This document shows positions 1-60,945 of a DNA stretch of 64,000 nucleotides, piece after piece (the first letter of the stretch is position 1; each line of letters begins with the position of its first letter). The notes below the pieces were generated by a model. It searched no databases and was not told the origin of the DNA. It saw nothing but the letters and a program-made list of their open reading frames with translations. The DNA is taken from positions 21,302,501 to 21,366,500 of the forward strand of contig NC_071353.1 of assembly GCF_943734655.1 (NCBI RefSeq), given 5' to 3'. The position numbers were made by a program, and so were the translations under genes. This DNA is from Sabethes cyaneus (lineage: Eukaryota; Arthropoda; Insecta; Diptera; Culicidae).

Positions 1-1600
1 CAGATAAACGATGGGAGTCAGAAAAACTCTTCAACCTCATTTATCAGGCCAGAGAGATTTTGCTATTTGCCTTAAAGTCCCACTTGTTCTGTTCAGCGCA
101 ACTTTTCCTATTATTATTCAACAAGAAACCTTGAGCCATTAGGGTCCTTACAATTTGCTTAAATGTATACATATTGCAAATGAAATCATTCATTATATAA
201 TTTCGCTTTAAAAAGCTGTACGACAACTGTCGCTGACCAAAGAATTTTCTAAGCCGATTGCAGTCGAACCAAGAGATTTTCAAAGTTGTTCAGTAGTATC
301 AATATACCACAATCTCTAGTGAAGGAACAGAACTTTAGCCAAACTTGACAGAGACAAGTACGGTTTGTGCATTTTTAGTCCTACTGCTGACCACCATGGC
401 CACCATCAAACGAAAGTAAACTTGTCTTGACTCTTTCTCTAGTGCTGCCGCAGCATGGTGGCTCGAGTGCGCTGGCATTTTCCGATCTTACACACAAAAG
501 AGGAAAAGTTTTGCTCGGACGCTAGCCAACCATATTTTACCGCTGCCTCTTTCCCTAACTACGTCAATACTAACTACTGGAGAAAGCTCTCCAGAGGGCT
601 TAAGATTTCATGTTCAAGCAGTAGAACAGTCAATTTTCTTCAATCTCACCGCAGGCAGCAGTCGCCAGTCAGTGGGATCCTTTCCATTGCCTTTCGATTC
701 GATTCAAATACCAATATGTTTTCATTTGTATTCGCTGCAAACCAGATACCAGAAATTCAGTTTCTTTCATAACCAATTATTAAAATGTTTGAGTTGATAT
801 ACATATTCAACCTAGAACAGATTTGTACAACCTCAACTGGAAAATCAACTTGAAGTGACTGATTGATTTCTGTTTTCATTTATGCATCTTATCAATCTTA
901 TCAACTTATCACTCGCCCAATTAAGGCTATATGACATGATACAGCAAGTACTGATCCTGACACACATTTTAGTTTATAAAATTTTGGTTGCTTTTGATTA
1001 CTAATCCTTTAAAACCAACATTTTCGACAAATGAGAGTCCATTATACGGTTAACAATGCAATGATTGTGGCCATTAGTGGACCCACTCCATGCAAAATAC
1101 ACTAGAATTCCTATAATGGACCCAGTCGTTATCCTATTGTAAACAATAAGGGTCCATACGAGGAAAACGGACATTCCAATCTGTTTTGAAAAATATGAAA
1201 ATATAGAGAATAGCAACAGAAATTGAAATTTTTTAAGGTTTAATCGAATGTTACTAGTACTGGAAAAAGCAACTCCAGCACTAAAGGGTCCACTAATGGT
1301 TAATTTGCCTTAGTATGCAGGATGTGTGTCAAATAAATCTAGTAATATAAAAGCCGGTCTGTAAAGAGAAGCCCAGCTCCACACTTGTATACGAACCTTG
1401 GACATAATTGACGATATGTGCAATGGATGGCAGGCATAATGGACGATAGGCATATTGGACGTTGGGCATAATTTAAAAAACTTTGCTTTCATAAGAATAC
1501 GCATTTAAGCCAATCATCACTCCTTCACAATGCAATGAAAACCAGGGTCGCCCATTTAACAGAAATTAACCGGACATAATGGTGTTTGGCATAACATGGT
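1..1600. other. No gene recognised; degenerate AT-rich DNA
   Basis: I see no coding region or RNA gene here. Two loosely repetitive patches occur: phrases of the type tccattat/tggaccc around 1030-1300, and ggcataatggac-type phrases around 1390-1600. Both read like decayed tandem or transposon sequence. The stretch is probably intron of the receptor gene whose exons lie at 10854 and beyond on the - strand, because that gene continues to the left. Confidence 0.5.
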
Positions 1601-1603
1601 TTA

Positions 1604-1745
1604 CTGAAGTTTTTGGAGCGTCTTAGTAGAATACAGACACTGAGGAAGCCTGCAAGTCGTAGGCGAAATACGTATCTGTCGTGAATAAAATATACATAGT
1701 AGAATTAAATTGGATAAGTTTTCTTCTTTTTTAATTTTAGATAAC
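1604..1745 (+). repeat. Interspersed repeat carrying the hammerhead-like fold
   Basis: A segment starting gaagtttttggagcgtc and ending near ttaattttag. Its left part recurs at 41563-41591. Its right part recurs in inverted order just after that, at about 41600-41650. The central part (gcctgcaagtcgtag) recurs on the - strand near 25480-25520. Three scattered copies imply a mobile repeat, possibly the end of a Penelope-like or retrozyme-type element; the family is inferred. Confidence 0.55.
1636..1680 (+). ncRNA. Candidate hammerhead ribozyme (type I-like, minimal stem III)
   Basis: The sequence folds as a hammerhead. Stem I is GACA (1636-1639) with TGTC (1677-1680). The core CTGAGGA (1640-1646) fits CUGANGA. 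One extra A follows at 1647. Stem II is GCCTGC with GTAGGC (1648-1653, 1659-1664) around a five-base loop. Then come GAA (1665-1667), stem III AUAC/GUAU (1668-1675) and C17 at 1676, so cleavage is predicted after 1676. The very short palindromic stem III resembles hammerheads reported in Penelope-like elements, which are thought to act as dimers. The extra A after the core is unusual and may lower activity. Confidence 0.5.
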
Positions 1746-1879
1746 ATGGTTTGCCATAAAAATATTGGCATACATATATAGGACCATTTGGAAGAAAACC
1801 ATTTGGCACAATGACCTTTCAGCATAGTGCCGTAAAAAATATTTTATACCTACATTTTACACTACCTTTCATCAATAAT

Positions 1880-1965
1880 TCAGGACGAGACGGTCGCCGG
1901 TCGCGAGTTTTGCCGGCGACCCGCCGTCAAAAGGGCCGGCCACAACCGGGGGGCTGCCCGATCTG
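1880..1965 (+). repeat. Helitron-type subterminal fragment
   Basis: The segment beginning aggacgagacggtcgc, with a GC-rich inverted core (gccggcgacccgccg), matches the subterminal segment of the Helitron at 54718-54785 and a third copy at 2703-2770. It is an isolated fragment here, without a recognisable 3' end. Confidence 0.5.
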
Positions 1966-2124
1966 TCTAAGTTTACACGCCTTCCTAGCACAGAGGACAG
2001 ATCAACAGGTAATCGACAAAAAGTGTGTAAAAGGTTTTTATGTAATCAACAGTCCAGCGCCTCTATGGCCGTCCCTTCATCAATTGTAGAGCCACCGTTT
2101 CAAAAAATATTAATACTTATCCCT

Positions 2125-2200
2125 ATAATATCGATATATCGATATAAGACAACTAATATGTAACTTCAAAAAGTTGTCTTATATCGAAATTGTCTTAAAT
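2125..2200. repeat. Inverted repeat (about 16-bp arms)
   Basis: tcgatataagacaact is followed about 25 bases later by its reverse complement, agttgtcttatatcga. A further partial copy (ttgtcttaaatcga) follows. It could be the terminus of a small DNA transposon or a local foldback. No target duplication was identified. Confidence 0.45.
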
Positions 2201-2359
2201 CGAAACACGATTTTTTCAACAAAATTAGCATCAGCAGTCGCCAATTTGGCTCTGTGTTGTGTGTTTACCTTTTTTGAACTATTTATTATTGTTTGAGCTT
2301 TTTACAATTTTTAGGGAACGATGGTTCTACAATTGATTTGTTTTACAATTTTTTTTTGT

Positions 2360-3523
2360 GAAGGTGGGGAAGAGCGGAGAGCGGAAAGGACCCCTCCCCT
2401 GTTTAGGAAGGGGGGCTCCCCTACAAATGAAATTCAAAATTTCCTTATAACTTGAGAACTAATCAAGTAAATGGAACCAAATTTGGCATGTGGGAGATTT
2501 TGGAGTCTTGAATTTATTTTATGATAGTTAGAGACCTCTCACCCCTGTTGTAGAGGGATATGGACTCTCATACAAATAAAACAGAAATTTTTGCGAAACT
2601 CAGAAACTAATCGAACTCGAGAAATTCGAGACTCTTCCATAAAACATTAGTCAATAACAATACAACAAAAACTATCTATAGTTAAGTAACACTAGAACAT
2701 TCAGGACGAGACGGCCACAACTGTTACCGGTAACCCGTCATCGGAAGCGCCGCCCACTGGGGGAGGCAATGCCCCGCAGAAATCACTACTGTCTAGGTTT
2801 ATTTATTTTCCTAGGTCTACCTGGGTTTCCTGGAACGAGCGACCGCGAGTAAGAAGAGGATAGCGAAATGGTACTTTCCACAAAAAAGTTTTCCGTGAAA
2901 TGGTACATTCCGCTTAAGGTTTTTCGCAAAATGATATTCGGCGAAATATTGTACAATCATGGCGAATATTACTATCCGCTTTCTGGCTATGCAATGAGGG
3001 GGCAGGGGAGTTGTTTGCTTTACTGTGAGGAAAAATGGCAAATTTGTATATTAAACTACCCATTCCTGGTAACTAATAAGCATTAACATAAGCAGCAAAT
3101 CAGCGTATCTGGCATTTTATACTGCACTTTGTTGTATATTAGTTTTTTGACTGCATAGGTGTTGTAAACTGGCATCCAAAATTGTATTCAAATTCTTCGT
3201 GTCGTTAATTAGCTGTAAATTAGCATTGTCAGCACTACAAGAAGGTTATCAGTAAAGTAGCTGTACATTTTGCCAAAATAGCATTTGAGTAGCATTTAAG
3301 GCGACTTAAATGCTTATTGGCCTACATTTGAATGGCATTGGTGATGCCTTTTGGTTACCTGGGATGCTTTCATAGTTACGTAACTGCCAAAATAAATCAT
3401 CTAAAGTTGAACTCCTCAGAAACTTGCAAAACTCGAGATTGTGACAAAGATCATCCGAGATTCATGATTTATGTACAACACAGGTTAATTTGTGGCAATA
3501 CGAAGTTTGTCGGGACAGCTAGT
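2360..3523 (+). mobile_element. Helitron-like element, 3' fragment with CTAG terminus
   Basis: This fragment carries one or two of the G-run repeat units seen in the Helitron at 47858-54880 (gagaactaatcaag, aaatttggcatgtggg). It is followed by the same subterminal module (aggacgagacgg at about 2703) and the same end (gaagtttgtcggg then cagCTAG at 3519-3522, followed by T). About 650 bases between about 2780 and 3430 have no counterpart in the other copy and are probably a later insertion. Ending in CTAG next to T is the Helitron rule. Confidence 0.65.
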
Positions 3524-3596
3524 ATTTCATAAATTTGCCATGAAACAACTAACAAATGGCCCGGTTCTGTAAAGAAAAAGAACTGGGCTTTCAAAT

Positions 3597-4200
3597 GGAG
3601 TAAAAAACTACCAGGTATACAGCCCTAAGGGTTGTACGAAAGGGCGACGTAGGACTATATCAGACCACTAGATCAAAGACTAATGTAAACCACAGAGAAC
3701 AGACATCCAAGCGAAAGGTCACCGCTTGGATAAAACTTATGTCAAATTAGTTGGCAAACTATAGTGATGATGTCGCTGAAGGCGCATAAAATTCTACACT
3801 AAACTTACAACAGCTAGCTTCTGGCGCTAGCATAACGCTTATAGTACATATATACTAGCGCCAGAGGAGCCAAAGGTTGTCAGTGTGCAAATCAAAAGAA
3901 TCATTTAGTTGGGAAACTATAGTGGTGGTGACGCTAGCATATTAGGTGATTTTAATTTGAAATTTTATTCAAGAATTCCCGAAAAATTTGTTCCTGAATG
4001 GATGTCTGTTCTCTGTGTGTAAACTGCATTTCTGGTATATGTATGTTTATAAGAATCTCTGAGTGCCATTGTTTAAATGAATGTTTTAAAGAGAAGAGCG
4101 AAATATTCAGATTCAATTCTTCATTGACTGCAATGGTGGCTTTAAAAATACGTGGACGATGGTTCATAAGTACAATGCCTGCAACTATTGAGACATAAAG
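3597..4200 (+). repeat. Interspersed repeat family A, copy 1
   Basis: Two blocks (about 3610-3690, aggtatacagccctaagg; and about 4014-4165, aaactgcatttctgg) recur in the same order and orientation at about 57020-57105 and 57405-57545, roughly 88% identical by eye. Copy 1 also contains a short palindrome (ctggcgctag / ctagcgccag, 3825-3865) and a direct repeat of gaaactatagtg. No termini or protein were identified. The family is unrecognised. Confidence 0.55.
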
Positions 4201-4332
4201 ATTTCTTTTAAAAATCACTTGTGTGCATCATAAAGGTTGAAATAGTAATGAAGGCCCAACCCACAGATTATTTTGTTAAATATGATTATGCGTAGCTTGA
4301 CATGTTTCAATAATCTTACTTTAACTTGCTTG

Positions 4333-4350
4333 TGGCCTTTAAAAGGGCTA
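4333..4350 (-). promoter_or_regulatory. Degenerate histone mRNA 3' stem-loop
   Basis: On the - strand the sequence tagcccttttaaaggcca lies about 27 bases downstream of the histone H3 remnant. It matches the replication-dependent histone 3' hairpin (GGCCCTTTTcAGGGCC form) with two substitutions in the stem and is followed by accaca-like flank. Its position after the H3 C-terminus supports both calls. It is presumably nonfunctional. Confidence 0.55.
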
Positions 4351-4376
4351 TTGGTTACAAATAACATTAGAGCCAA

Positions 4377-4460
4377 AGCACGTTCATCGCAAATATGACG
4401 TGCCATTCGAATGTCCTTCTCTTTTGACATAAATGGCAACAGGCACGTAAGTTAGCGGCG
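4377..4460 (-). pseudogene. Histone H3 C-terminal remnant
   Basis: Read on the - strand, the sequence encodes KDIRMARHICDERA, clearly the H3 C-terminus (family form KDIQLARRIRGERA). The stop codon is lost (TAA to TTG-like) and frame-breaking changes lie just upstream. About 27 bases after the last codon is a histone-type 3' stem-loop. Insect histone genes sit in tandem clusters, so this is a relic of a dispersed or retroposed histone unit. No promoter or N-terminal half of H3 was seen, and no sign of function. Confidence 0.6.
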
Positions 4461-4574
4461 AGGATTCACTGTTTTTGCTCCGAGAAGGTTTTAACAGTTT
4501 ACTTTCACAGCTTACCATTTGTTACATAGCAGAAAATACGGCACATACGCGAAAATTTCTGTTTTATTTGTATT

Positions 4575-5250
4575 TATTTCTATTTCTTCGTACCACAGGG
4601 GTGAGGATCTCAAACCATAAATTCATGCCTCCAAAAAACTCCACATGCGAAATTTGGTTCTATTTGCTTAATTGTTCCTCTAGTTATGAGTAAATTTGTG
4701 TTTTATTTGTATAGGAGCCCGTCCTGTTAAAAGACGGATGGGTCTCAGTATACCATAGAAAAAATCCTGCCTTCTGAAACCCCCACATGTCAAATTTGGT
4801 TCTATTTGCTTGATTAGTTCTCGAGTTTTGAAGAAATTTGTATATTATTTGTATGGGAGCCCCCCTCTCTTAGAAGGAGGAGGGGTCTCAGTACACCATA
4901 GACCCCCCTCCCACATGCCAAATTTGGTTGCATTTGCTTGATTAATTCGAGTTTTACCAAGAAATTTGTGTTTCATTTGTATGGGAGCCTCCCCCCTCTT
5001 AGAAGGGGAAGGGGTCTCAGTACACCATGGAAAAAAATTTTACTTCCAAAAACCCCCACATGCCAAATTTGGTAACGTCTGCTTGATTAGTTCGAGATTT
5101 ATGAGGAAATTTGTATTTCATTTGTATGGGAGCCCCTCCTCTTAGAAGGGGAAGGGGTCTCAGTACAGCATAGAAAAAAATCCTTTGGCTCAATTTGCTT
5201 GATTAGTTCTCGAGTTTTGAAGAAATTTGTATTTCATTTGTATAGACCAA
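4575..5250 (-). repeat. Helitron-type 130-145-bp tandem units, inverted
   Basis: About five degenerate units containing aaatttggttctatttgctt, ttgattagttctcgag, and the phrases tttgtatgggagcc and ggaaggggtctcagtac. They are the reverse complement of the units inside the Helitron at 52790-54560. No CTAG terminus is visible, so this is an internal fragment in opposite orientation to the 3' fragment at 2360-3523. Confidence 0.65.
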
Positions 5251-5454
5251 ACAGTCCTCTTACGCCCACCATAAAATTGGTCTTTTACTCCCGCCATGAA
5301 TTTGCTGATCATTTTAACTATCCAACGACATATATATTGTTCAGTTTCGTTTAGTAGTTTAGTAGTTATTAGCATTTGAAATCTTTCATTCAAACGTTAC
5401 ACTTTATTTTCGTTTTCACAAAGTGCTACCCAGTTCCAGTATAGTAAACAAAGA

Positions 5455-5605
5455 CGTAGTCCTACGTCAAAAAATTTTGGCGGTCATCTTGGATTTGGTC
5501 ACCATATTGGATTTTATCAAAAAATCGCCGTTTTCATCATGAGCTAGATTCAAGACCACCATCGCTGAGAAAAAATGAGGCTCCTTCATTTCGAAAGCAC
5601 ATAGT
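5455..5605 (+). repeat. Interspersed repeat family B, partial copy
   Basis: The phrases ggcggtcatcttggatttgg, ccatattggattttatc and gctgagaaaaaatg place this with copies at 20310-21060, 21145-21305 (inverted), 31020-31520 and 54925-55450. No protein or termini are known to me. Confidence 0.6.
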
Positions 5606-5903
5606 TGTGCCTCTTCCCACAAAACGAGAGTAGATGCCGTTTGCTCCAGTCAATTGGTCATGTTCTGGTCAGAGCCGGCCAGTGCCAAGTAACCAACCAT
5701 TCTTAAATTGACAGCTCTTGAACTTGGGGCTAAAATCCTCGTGATCCGGGTCAGCTATATGATCCAGAAGAACTGGAAGGGAAGGAAAACGGGATAATCA
5801 GCCAGAGAGATTGTTGGTCTCATCAATAATATTTTTAGTTAGAGTTTCTATAGCAATGGTAATAATCTATTGGGAAGAAAAGTCAACTGTGCTTTACTAG
5901 CTT

Positions 5904-5949
5904 GGAAAAGAGGAAGCAGATTTGTCCAGTAATCTGCTTCCTCTTTTCC
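5904..5949. repeat. Perfect 19-bp hairpin
   Basis: The arm ggaaaagaggaagcagatt (5904-5922) is perfectly complementary to 5931-5949 with an 8-base loop; wobble pairs extend it slightly. Such perfect short hairpins usually arise by recent template-switch inversion. It is shorter than a typical miRNA precursor. No function can be assigned. Confidence 0.7.
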
Positions 5950-6148
5950 GGGTGCTCTCGTACCACGCAGAGTCAGTTCGACATTGGGGAACTTAATCAG
6001 AACCTCCAGCATTCATCCCAAGCCACGGGTCGCTTAACACGAAGGGTTGGGGCGCTCTTCCGCATTTCTCTCAGAATGTAGTATGCATCAAAACTGTTTG
6101 CGACATTAAGAGCAAAGATTTTTACAAAATTTGCTCAGCGTAAGAGAT

Positions 6149-6204
6149 GTACAGCTCCGGATGAATCCACTAAAAATTTTTCACGGAGTCATCTGGAGCT
6201 GTAC
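6149..6204. repeat. 16-bp inverted repeat
   Basis: gtacagctccggatga (6149-6164) pairs with tcatctggagctgtac (6189-6204) with one mismatch and a 24-base loop. It lies 200 bases from the perfect hairpin at 5904. Confidence 0.6.
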
Positions 6205-6424
6205 GCCGAGAAACAAATCTCAACGCTCCTCCTTTATCCTGGCCTGTGACGGACAGTTTGGGTTCCAATCCAATTTCCCCATCACTTGTGTGAAGTTTAG
6301 AGAGCTGTGGCGGTTCTGCATTAGCAGAAGCATCAGATCGAAAAGGATCGATGTTATGTTGCGATAAATAAGTTAGCTTCGAAAACAAGCCCACCTGCCA
6401 TAATACACGCAACTCTTTTTTTAC

Positions 6425-6665
6425 ACGGGGAATACGTGCCGTGTAAAATAAAACCGTTTAAAAAAAACGCGTTAATTCGAAAAATGTTGTAAAAAATACC
6501 GCGCTAATTCAAAAATCGTCATAAAATAAACCGTGTTAATTCTAAAATCGACGTAAAAAACCGCGTTAATTCAAAATCATCGAAAAAACCGCTCGAATTA
6601 AAAAAAACCGCATTGATTCAAAAATCGTGAAAATAAACCGTGTAAAAAGAGACTTGAGTGTACAC
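6425..6665. repeat. Degenerate tandem repeat, about 35-40 bp unit
   Basis: Six or so units of the form ccgcgttaattcaaaaatcg followed by taaaataaa-type spacer. The array ends with a stretch resembling its start (ccgtgtaaaa), suggesting a small inverted or tandem satellite. Confidence 0.6.
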
Positions 6666-6989
6666 TGAAGTCGCTTTTTACGTGTTTTTTACGCCGTTTA
6701 TATTTTACGCAATTTACGGGATTTATGCGGATATGCTCTAGTACCGCACAGATACTTGTTCAATATGGAACAAGATTTATGAACTGATCAATGAATTGAC
6801 TGGAAAAGGAGGAGCGCGGACAACAGTATCATCATGCTTTTTTTTGAAAATTTCAGACGCATATTTTTTTTATTTTGTTTGGCATTTAGTGTAACCGTTG
6901 TTTACAAGTTTTTGTATTGCCTCCCCCAATTTACTATGCTTTTTCAAACTGCTCGAAAATCACACATCCTAAGTCCACCTCTTAGCAAA

Positions 6990-7245
6990 CTGTTGACAGT
7001 AGGAGTGACAACTCACCAAGCTTTCGGACGGAGAGGTCCCTCACAGGGGAAGTTTGCTCCAATGTGGATTGCGAGTGGCCCCTCTTTGGGCGAGCTGTCC
7101 TCTATGTGAGTGATAACACTCCAAATGCATGGACGGAGTGGTTAATCAAACGGGATGGCTTTACCTAAAATGGGAAACGATGACTGCATGGGTGATAATA
7201 CTCGAAGCCTGTGGACGGAGCGGTCACTCATATATAGTCGCGTTC
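6990..7245. repeat. Three degenerate direct repeats
   Basis: Three copies of a motif of the form gtgataayactc with ggacggagyggt about 18 bases later, at about 6998, 7110 and 7192. Spacing is about 80-110 bp. Possibly part of a retrotransposon noncoding region. The family is not recognised. Confidence 0.4.
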
Positions 7246-7514
7246 AACTTCGTCGAAAATACAACCAAGGTAATCAATACCAAAGCAGGGTGAGATTACC
7301 GAGGAAATTGTTGCCAAATAAGGGATTTTAAACTTTCGTATGTTTTAAAAGGCTCATCGTAAAGTAATTAAAACATCATATCAATAACTTATCTAATAAC
7401 CTTGACTAGAGCCTCGAGGGGCCTTTGTGATTTGAGACGGGTATTACCAGGCATTCTACTTCGCAAAAAACGGATTGCCTATGACATCTGCAACCGTGGT
7501 GAAGCATCGTAGCC

Positions 7515-7665
7515 TGCCCGGCTTGCGGCGTACCATCCGTGCGCTTCAGTGGACTTCGGACATTGCCTTTACAAACGAAGCTAGTAAAGTCAGCCTCGTC
7601 AAGAACTTTGCGACTACTGTGGTCATGGCCAGAACAATCATATTGGCACGTTTTGCAAATTTGAA
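7515..7665 (+). pseudogene. Possible gag-like zinc-knuckle remnant
   Basis: In one frame CPAC is followed by an FSGLRTLPLQ-type stretch. In another frame CDYCGHGQNNHIGTFC gives a CX2CX6HX4C knuckle. The paired cysteine arrangement loosely resembles the gag zinc knuckles of BEL/Pao LTR retrotransposons. The frame is broken, no RT or LTR is visible nearby, and the match is short, so this is a weak call. Confidence 0.25.
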
Positions 7666-7669
7666 ACAA

Positions 7670-9814
7670 AATATCATTGTTGGCGCGAAAATCGTAGTCA
7701 CAAGGCTAGAAATAATCTACTTTATACGTGAAAAAAAACGTAAATTTCTCAACATGCAGTTATTTTTTATGTTGCTCGTTATTGAAAAAAAATTAACATC
7801 TTTCTGTTTTTGACGTAAACGTTGCAAACTACGTTGAATTCACGTAAATAGTACGAAAAAAGTTGGATGAAAAGTATTTAAGTGGTTTTACACTTGACAT
7901 GTAAGTGATTATTTTTTTGAGTGTACCCTACTCGTCACAAAACTAAGCGACACGCGCGAGAGGCGTGAAGGCGAAATACTCGGTTATCCGAGGAATACTC
8001 CTGTTAAAAGTTAATTTTGGGGAATATCGATCACAGATGGTGCTAGTGTGCATAAGCATAATATGCGCGATGAAATATTTTGTTGGATCTTCTGCATTAA
8101 TAATGAGTTAAAGACGATTCAGTTTTGAAAATTTACGATTTTAATAAAACTTTTCTGGGTTCATTTGAATATTCCAATCCAACATATATTTCAATTATCC
8201 AGAGAGAGAGAGCTTATACCGTTCGATAGCAGCGACTAGATCATTAATTTCCCCTTGCAACAAAAAAGATCCACATACAAGAACAATAGATCCCAAAATC
8301 TGGCCAGTATAACCATATGTTTTTTTTTCATTGAAACTTTCCTATCTGCGAGCAAACAGCGATAAATGTTACATCGTGGTTAATTACTGCTCATCCATCA
8401 TGTATTCAGACGCAGACGAAACCCACTGGTCCGATAACGTTCGCTCTAGACCAGCCAACGGAGTGGTAAAACTTTTCTTTCCACACCCATAACCATAATT
8501 TTTTCACTCCCGAACCTCGAACGCTATCGGATCCGGTCTGACGTCTGGCAGCAGGCGCTGGAAGTGTCGGCCCTAAGGTTGGCGGTTAGTGAATGCGAAA
8601 GTTTGCTCCGACCACTTTCGCTAGGCGTAAATCACAGTCTACTTTATGGACAAGTCCAGGATAACATCCCAACGGACTCTGTTATACGTATCGTGGTTAT
8701 CACAAGCCTGGTCCAATTTGTTCCATCCACAGACCAATAGATACTGTGCGAAACGTGGGCAGCCTTTAAATCAGGCCTCATTTGGCTAGCTGCTGACAGA
8801 AATTAGTGTTAATGTTAGAGATATCATGATAATAAGTAATAATGGATGGTCATATTTTCATATTCAAGCCAGTATAACAGGCACTATATAATCTATCTAT
8901 ATAAAAGTCAATGTGTATAACTTAAATCATTTAGAAATGGAGTACACCATTTTGGCGATAGCGGCGCCGCCAGTGGTCGCTGATGTAACTTTTTTGCAGC
9001 GTTATAGGCCAAATTATACAATTCAAAGGTTTGTAAAACAAAAAACTCAATTCAGAGGACTCACTTGACAAGGAAAATCGATAGCAAATTAAATTTTCCG
9101 TCACTTCCTTCCTTTCACCGGCTTAGCACGTGAATAGACTTTGATCATAGAAAACGGAAGCAAGACTTTAGCACAAGTTTCACATTCCAGTACATCGCCC
9201 AACCCCCCTAATCAATGGCACACCGTTTCCTGCTCCCAGCGGAAGAACAACGAACGAGGACAACGGGAAACAAGAGTCTTTCGAACTACAATACACGCAA
9301 AATTTGGTTCTACCAATTCATTCCTGGCAATAATTATCTGTGCAAGTTTTAATTAATTTCGCAATGCGGAAACACATGATATTCCACTTTCTTCCGAATA
9401 GACTGCCGATTCATATATGAAATTGCTATGGTTCGAAGCTAGGAAGTTACCACATTTGCAGCATCCAATCAAAGACTTAGTGGAATAAAACACGACGCTA
9501 TTTGACAGCAGTAATATGTTATTCTCCCCTGCCGGTATTTATTTCTAGGGAGCACACACAAAAATTCCCAACATTCATTTTATAAGAGAATTGAACATAA
9601 CGATTGTGTATTGTTCGGATGATGAAGTTTCTGACTGAGCAATAGAAATCAACGTGCCAAACGGCGTTCCACGTCCTTTTTGCACTTTCACAAGAAGATT
9701 CACCTAAGTTACGGATGGTTAACGAAGCACCCACACTGGTTTTCATGTCTTGAATAATGAAGATTGAACGCTGTTGGTAGAAGCAGCATTTATGGCAGCT
9801 TTGTATGCTGACAC
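7670..9814. other. No gene recognised
   Basis: Both strands read as AT-rich, stop-rich sequence. I recognise no exon, RNA gene or transposon terminus. Probably receptor-gene intron. Confidence 0.5.
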
Positions 9815-9816
9815 TT

Positions 9817-10042
9817 ACACTCTTAAATGTGTTTACCTGTAAATAGGTTCCACTTTGCTAAAACTTGGTTAATGCCCCAAAAGTTACCAAACACAGATTC
9901 GATAATTCAACTATTTGTAGCAAGTAACCTAAATTAGAGAAATTTTGCACTCCGATCCGATTTTGTAAACTTTAAGGTCATTCTGAGTACTTTTAACCAA
10001 GTTGAATTCAACCAATGTTCGTGTATGCATTTAAGAGTATAA
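9817..10042. mobile_element. Probable MITE with short terminal inverted repeats
   Basis: actcttaaatg at 9819-9829 faces its reverse complement at 10028-10038, with looser similarity extending inward. Length about 225 bp, no coding. The target duplication is not clear, so the superfamily is open. Confidence 0.4.
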
Positions 10043-10853
10043 GAGAGCGTCTGAGCTGATGGATTCAAAGCATAAAGAGGAATCAAGAAATTCACACCTA
10101 ATTATTCAAGATTGATTAATTACCAGAAGAATGTTGTGAAAATTATTCAGGTAAAGTAACCATTACCGGCAATTAGAAAATTTAGAATTGAAGAGCAGTA
10201 CAAACGATTTCATTTGGAAATGATCATGCAATTTTCTCTTCAATCAATCAATCTAGAAACGACATGCGAAACATGTGCAAATCTACAGTATTCTACAGTG
10301 CAATTAAATTCTATAGAATGCCTGTTAAAAAAAAACTACACAGCTGAACTAATTGTACCTAATCAAATTAGTGTTTTCCATTGTTACTATTTCACATGAA
10401 ACGAGTTTGTTTTCACCCTCAATAAAGGATCAAAATAGCAGAGGTGATTTGAAGCCCCTTCACAAAAGACTCGATACACAAAAACGTTCGTTCGTGTGGT
10501 ATTCAATCACTAGCTGGGCCATAAATTCCCTTCAAATAGCTCCTGGTCATTCAATCAGTCAATGCTGTTTACAAATCACGGCACACCATTGTGAAATGAG
10601 CTGCACTGAATTTCAATAGGGACAGATAATTATTTACTATATTATTATATGTATAAAAGCCTACGAAGATTATGATTAAATTTCTACTCCCTACCTAAAA
10701 CACGTTTAATTCATTCCCATAAATTTCTAACAAACAGCAAGCATGTTACAAAATCATACTCCTTCTTCGCTTCAAAATAATCTATAGCTTGCCATTCATG
10801 TTCTGGACATACCCGGAACATGTGAAAGGACGATTATTGAATTCCATACTTAC
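10043..10853. other. Receptor-gene intron, no element recognised
   Basis: AT-rich sequence downstream (on the - strand) of the receptor exon at 10854-10934. I find no following receptor exon here. Small open frames on the + strand have no recognisable content. Confidence 0.5.
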
Positions 10854-60945
<50,092 letters not shown>

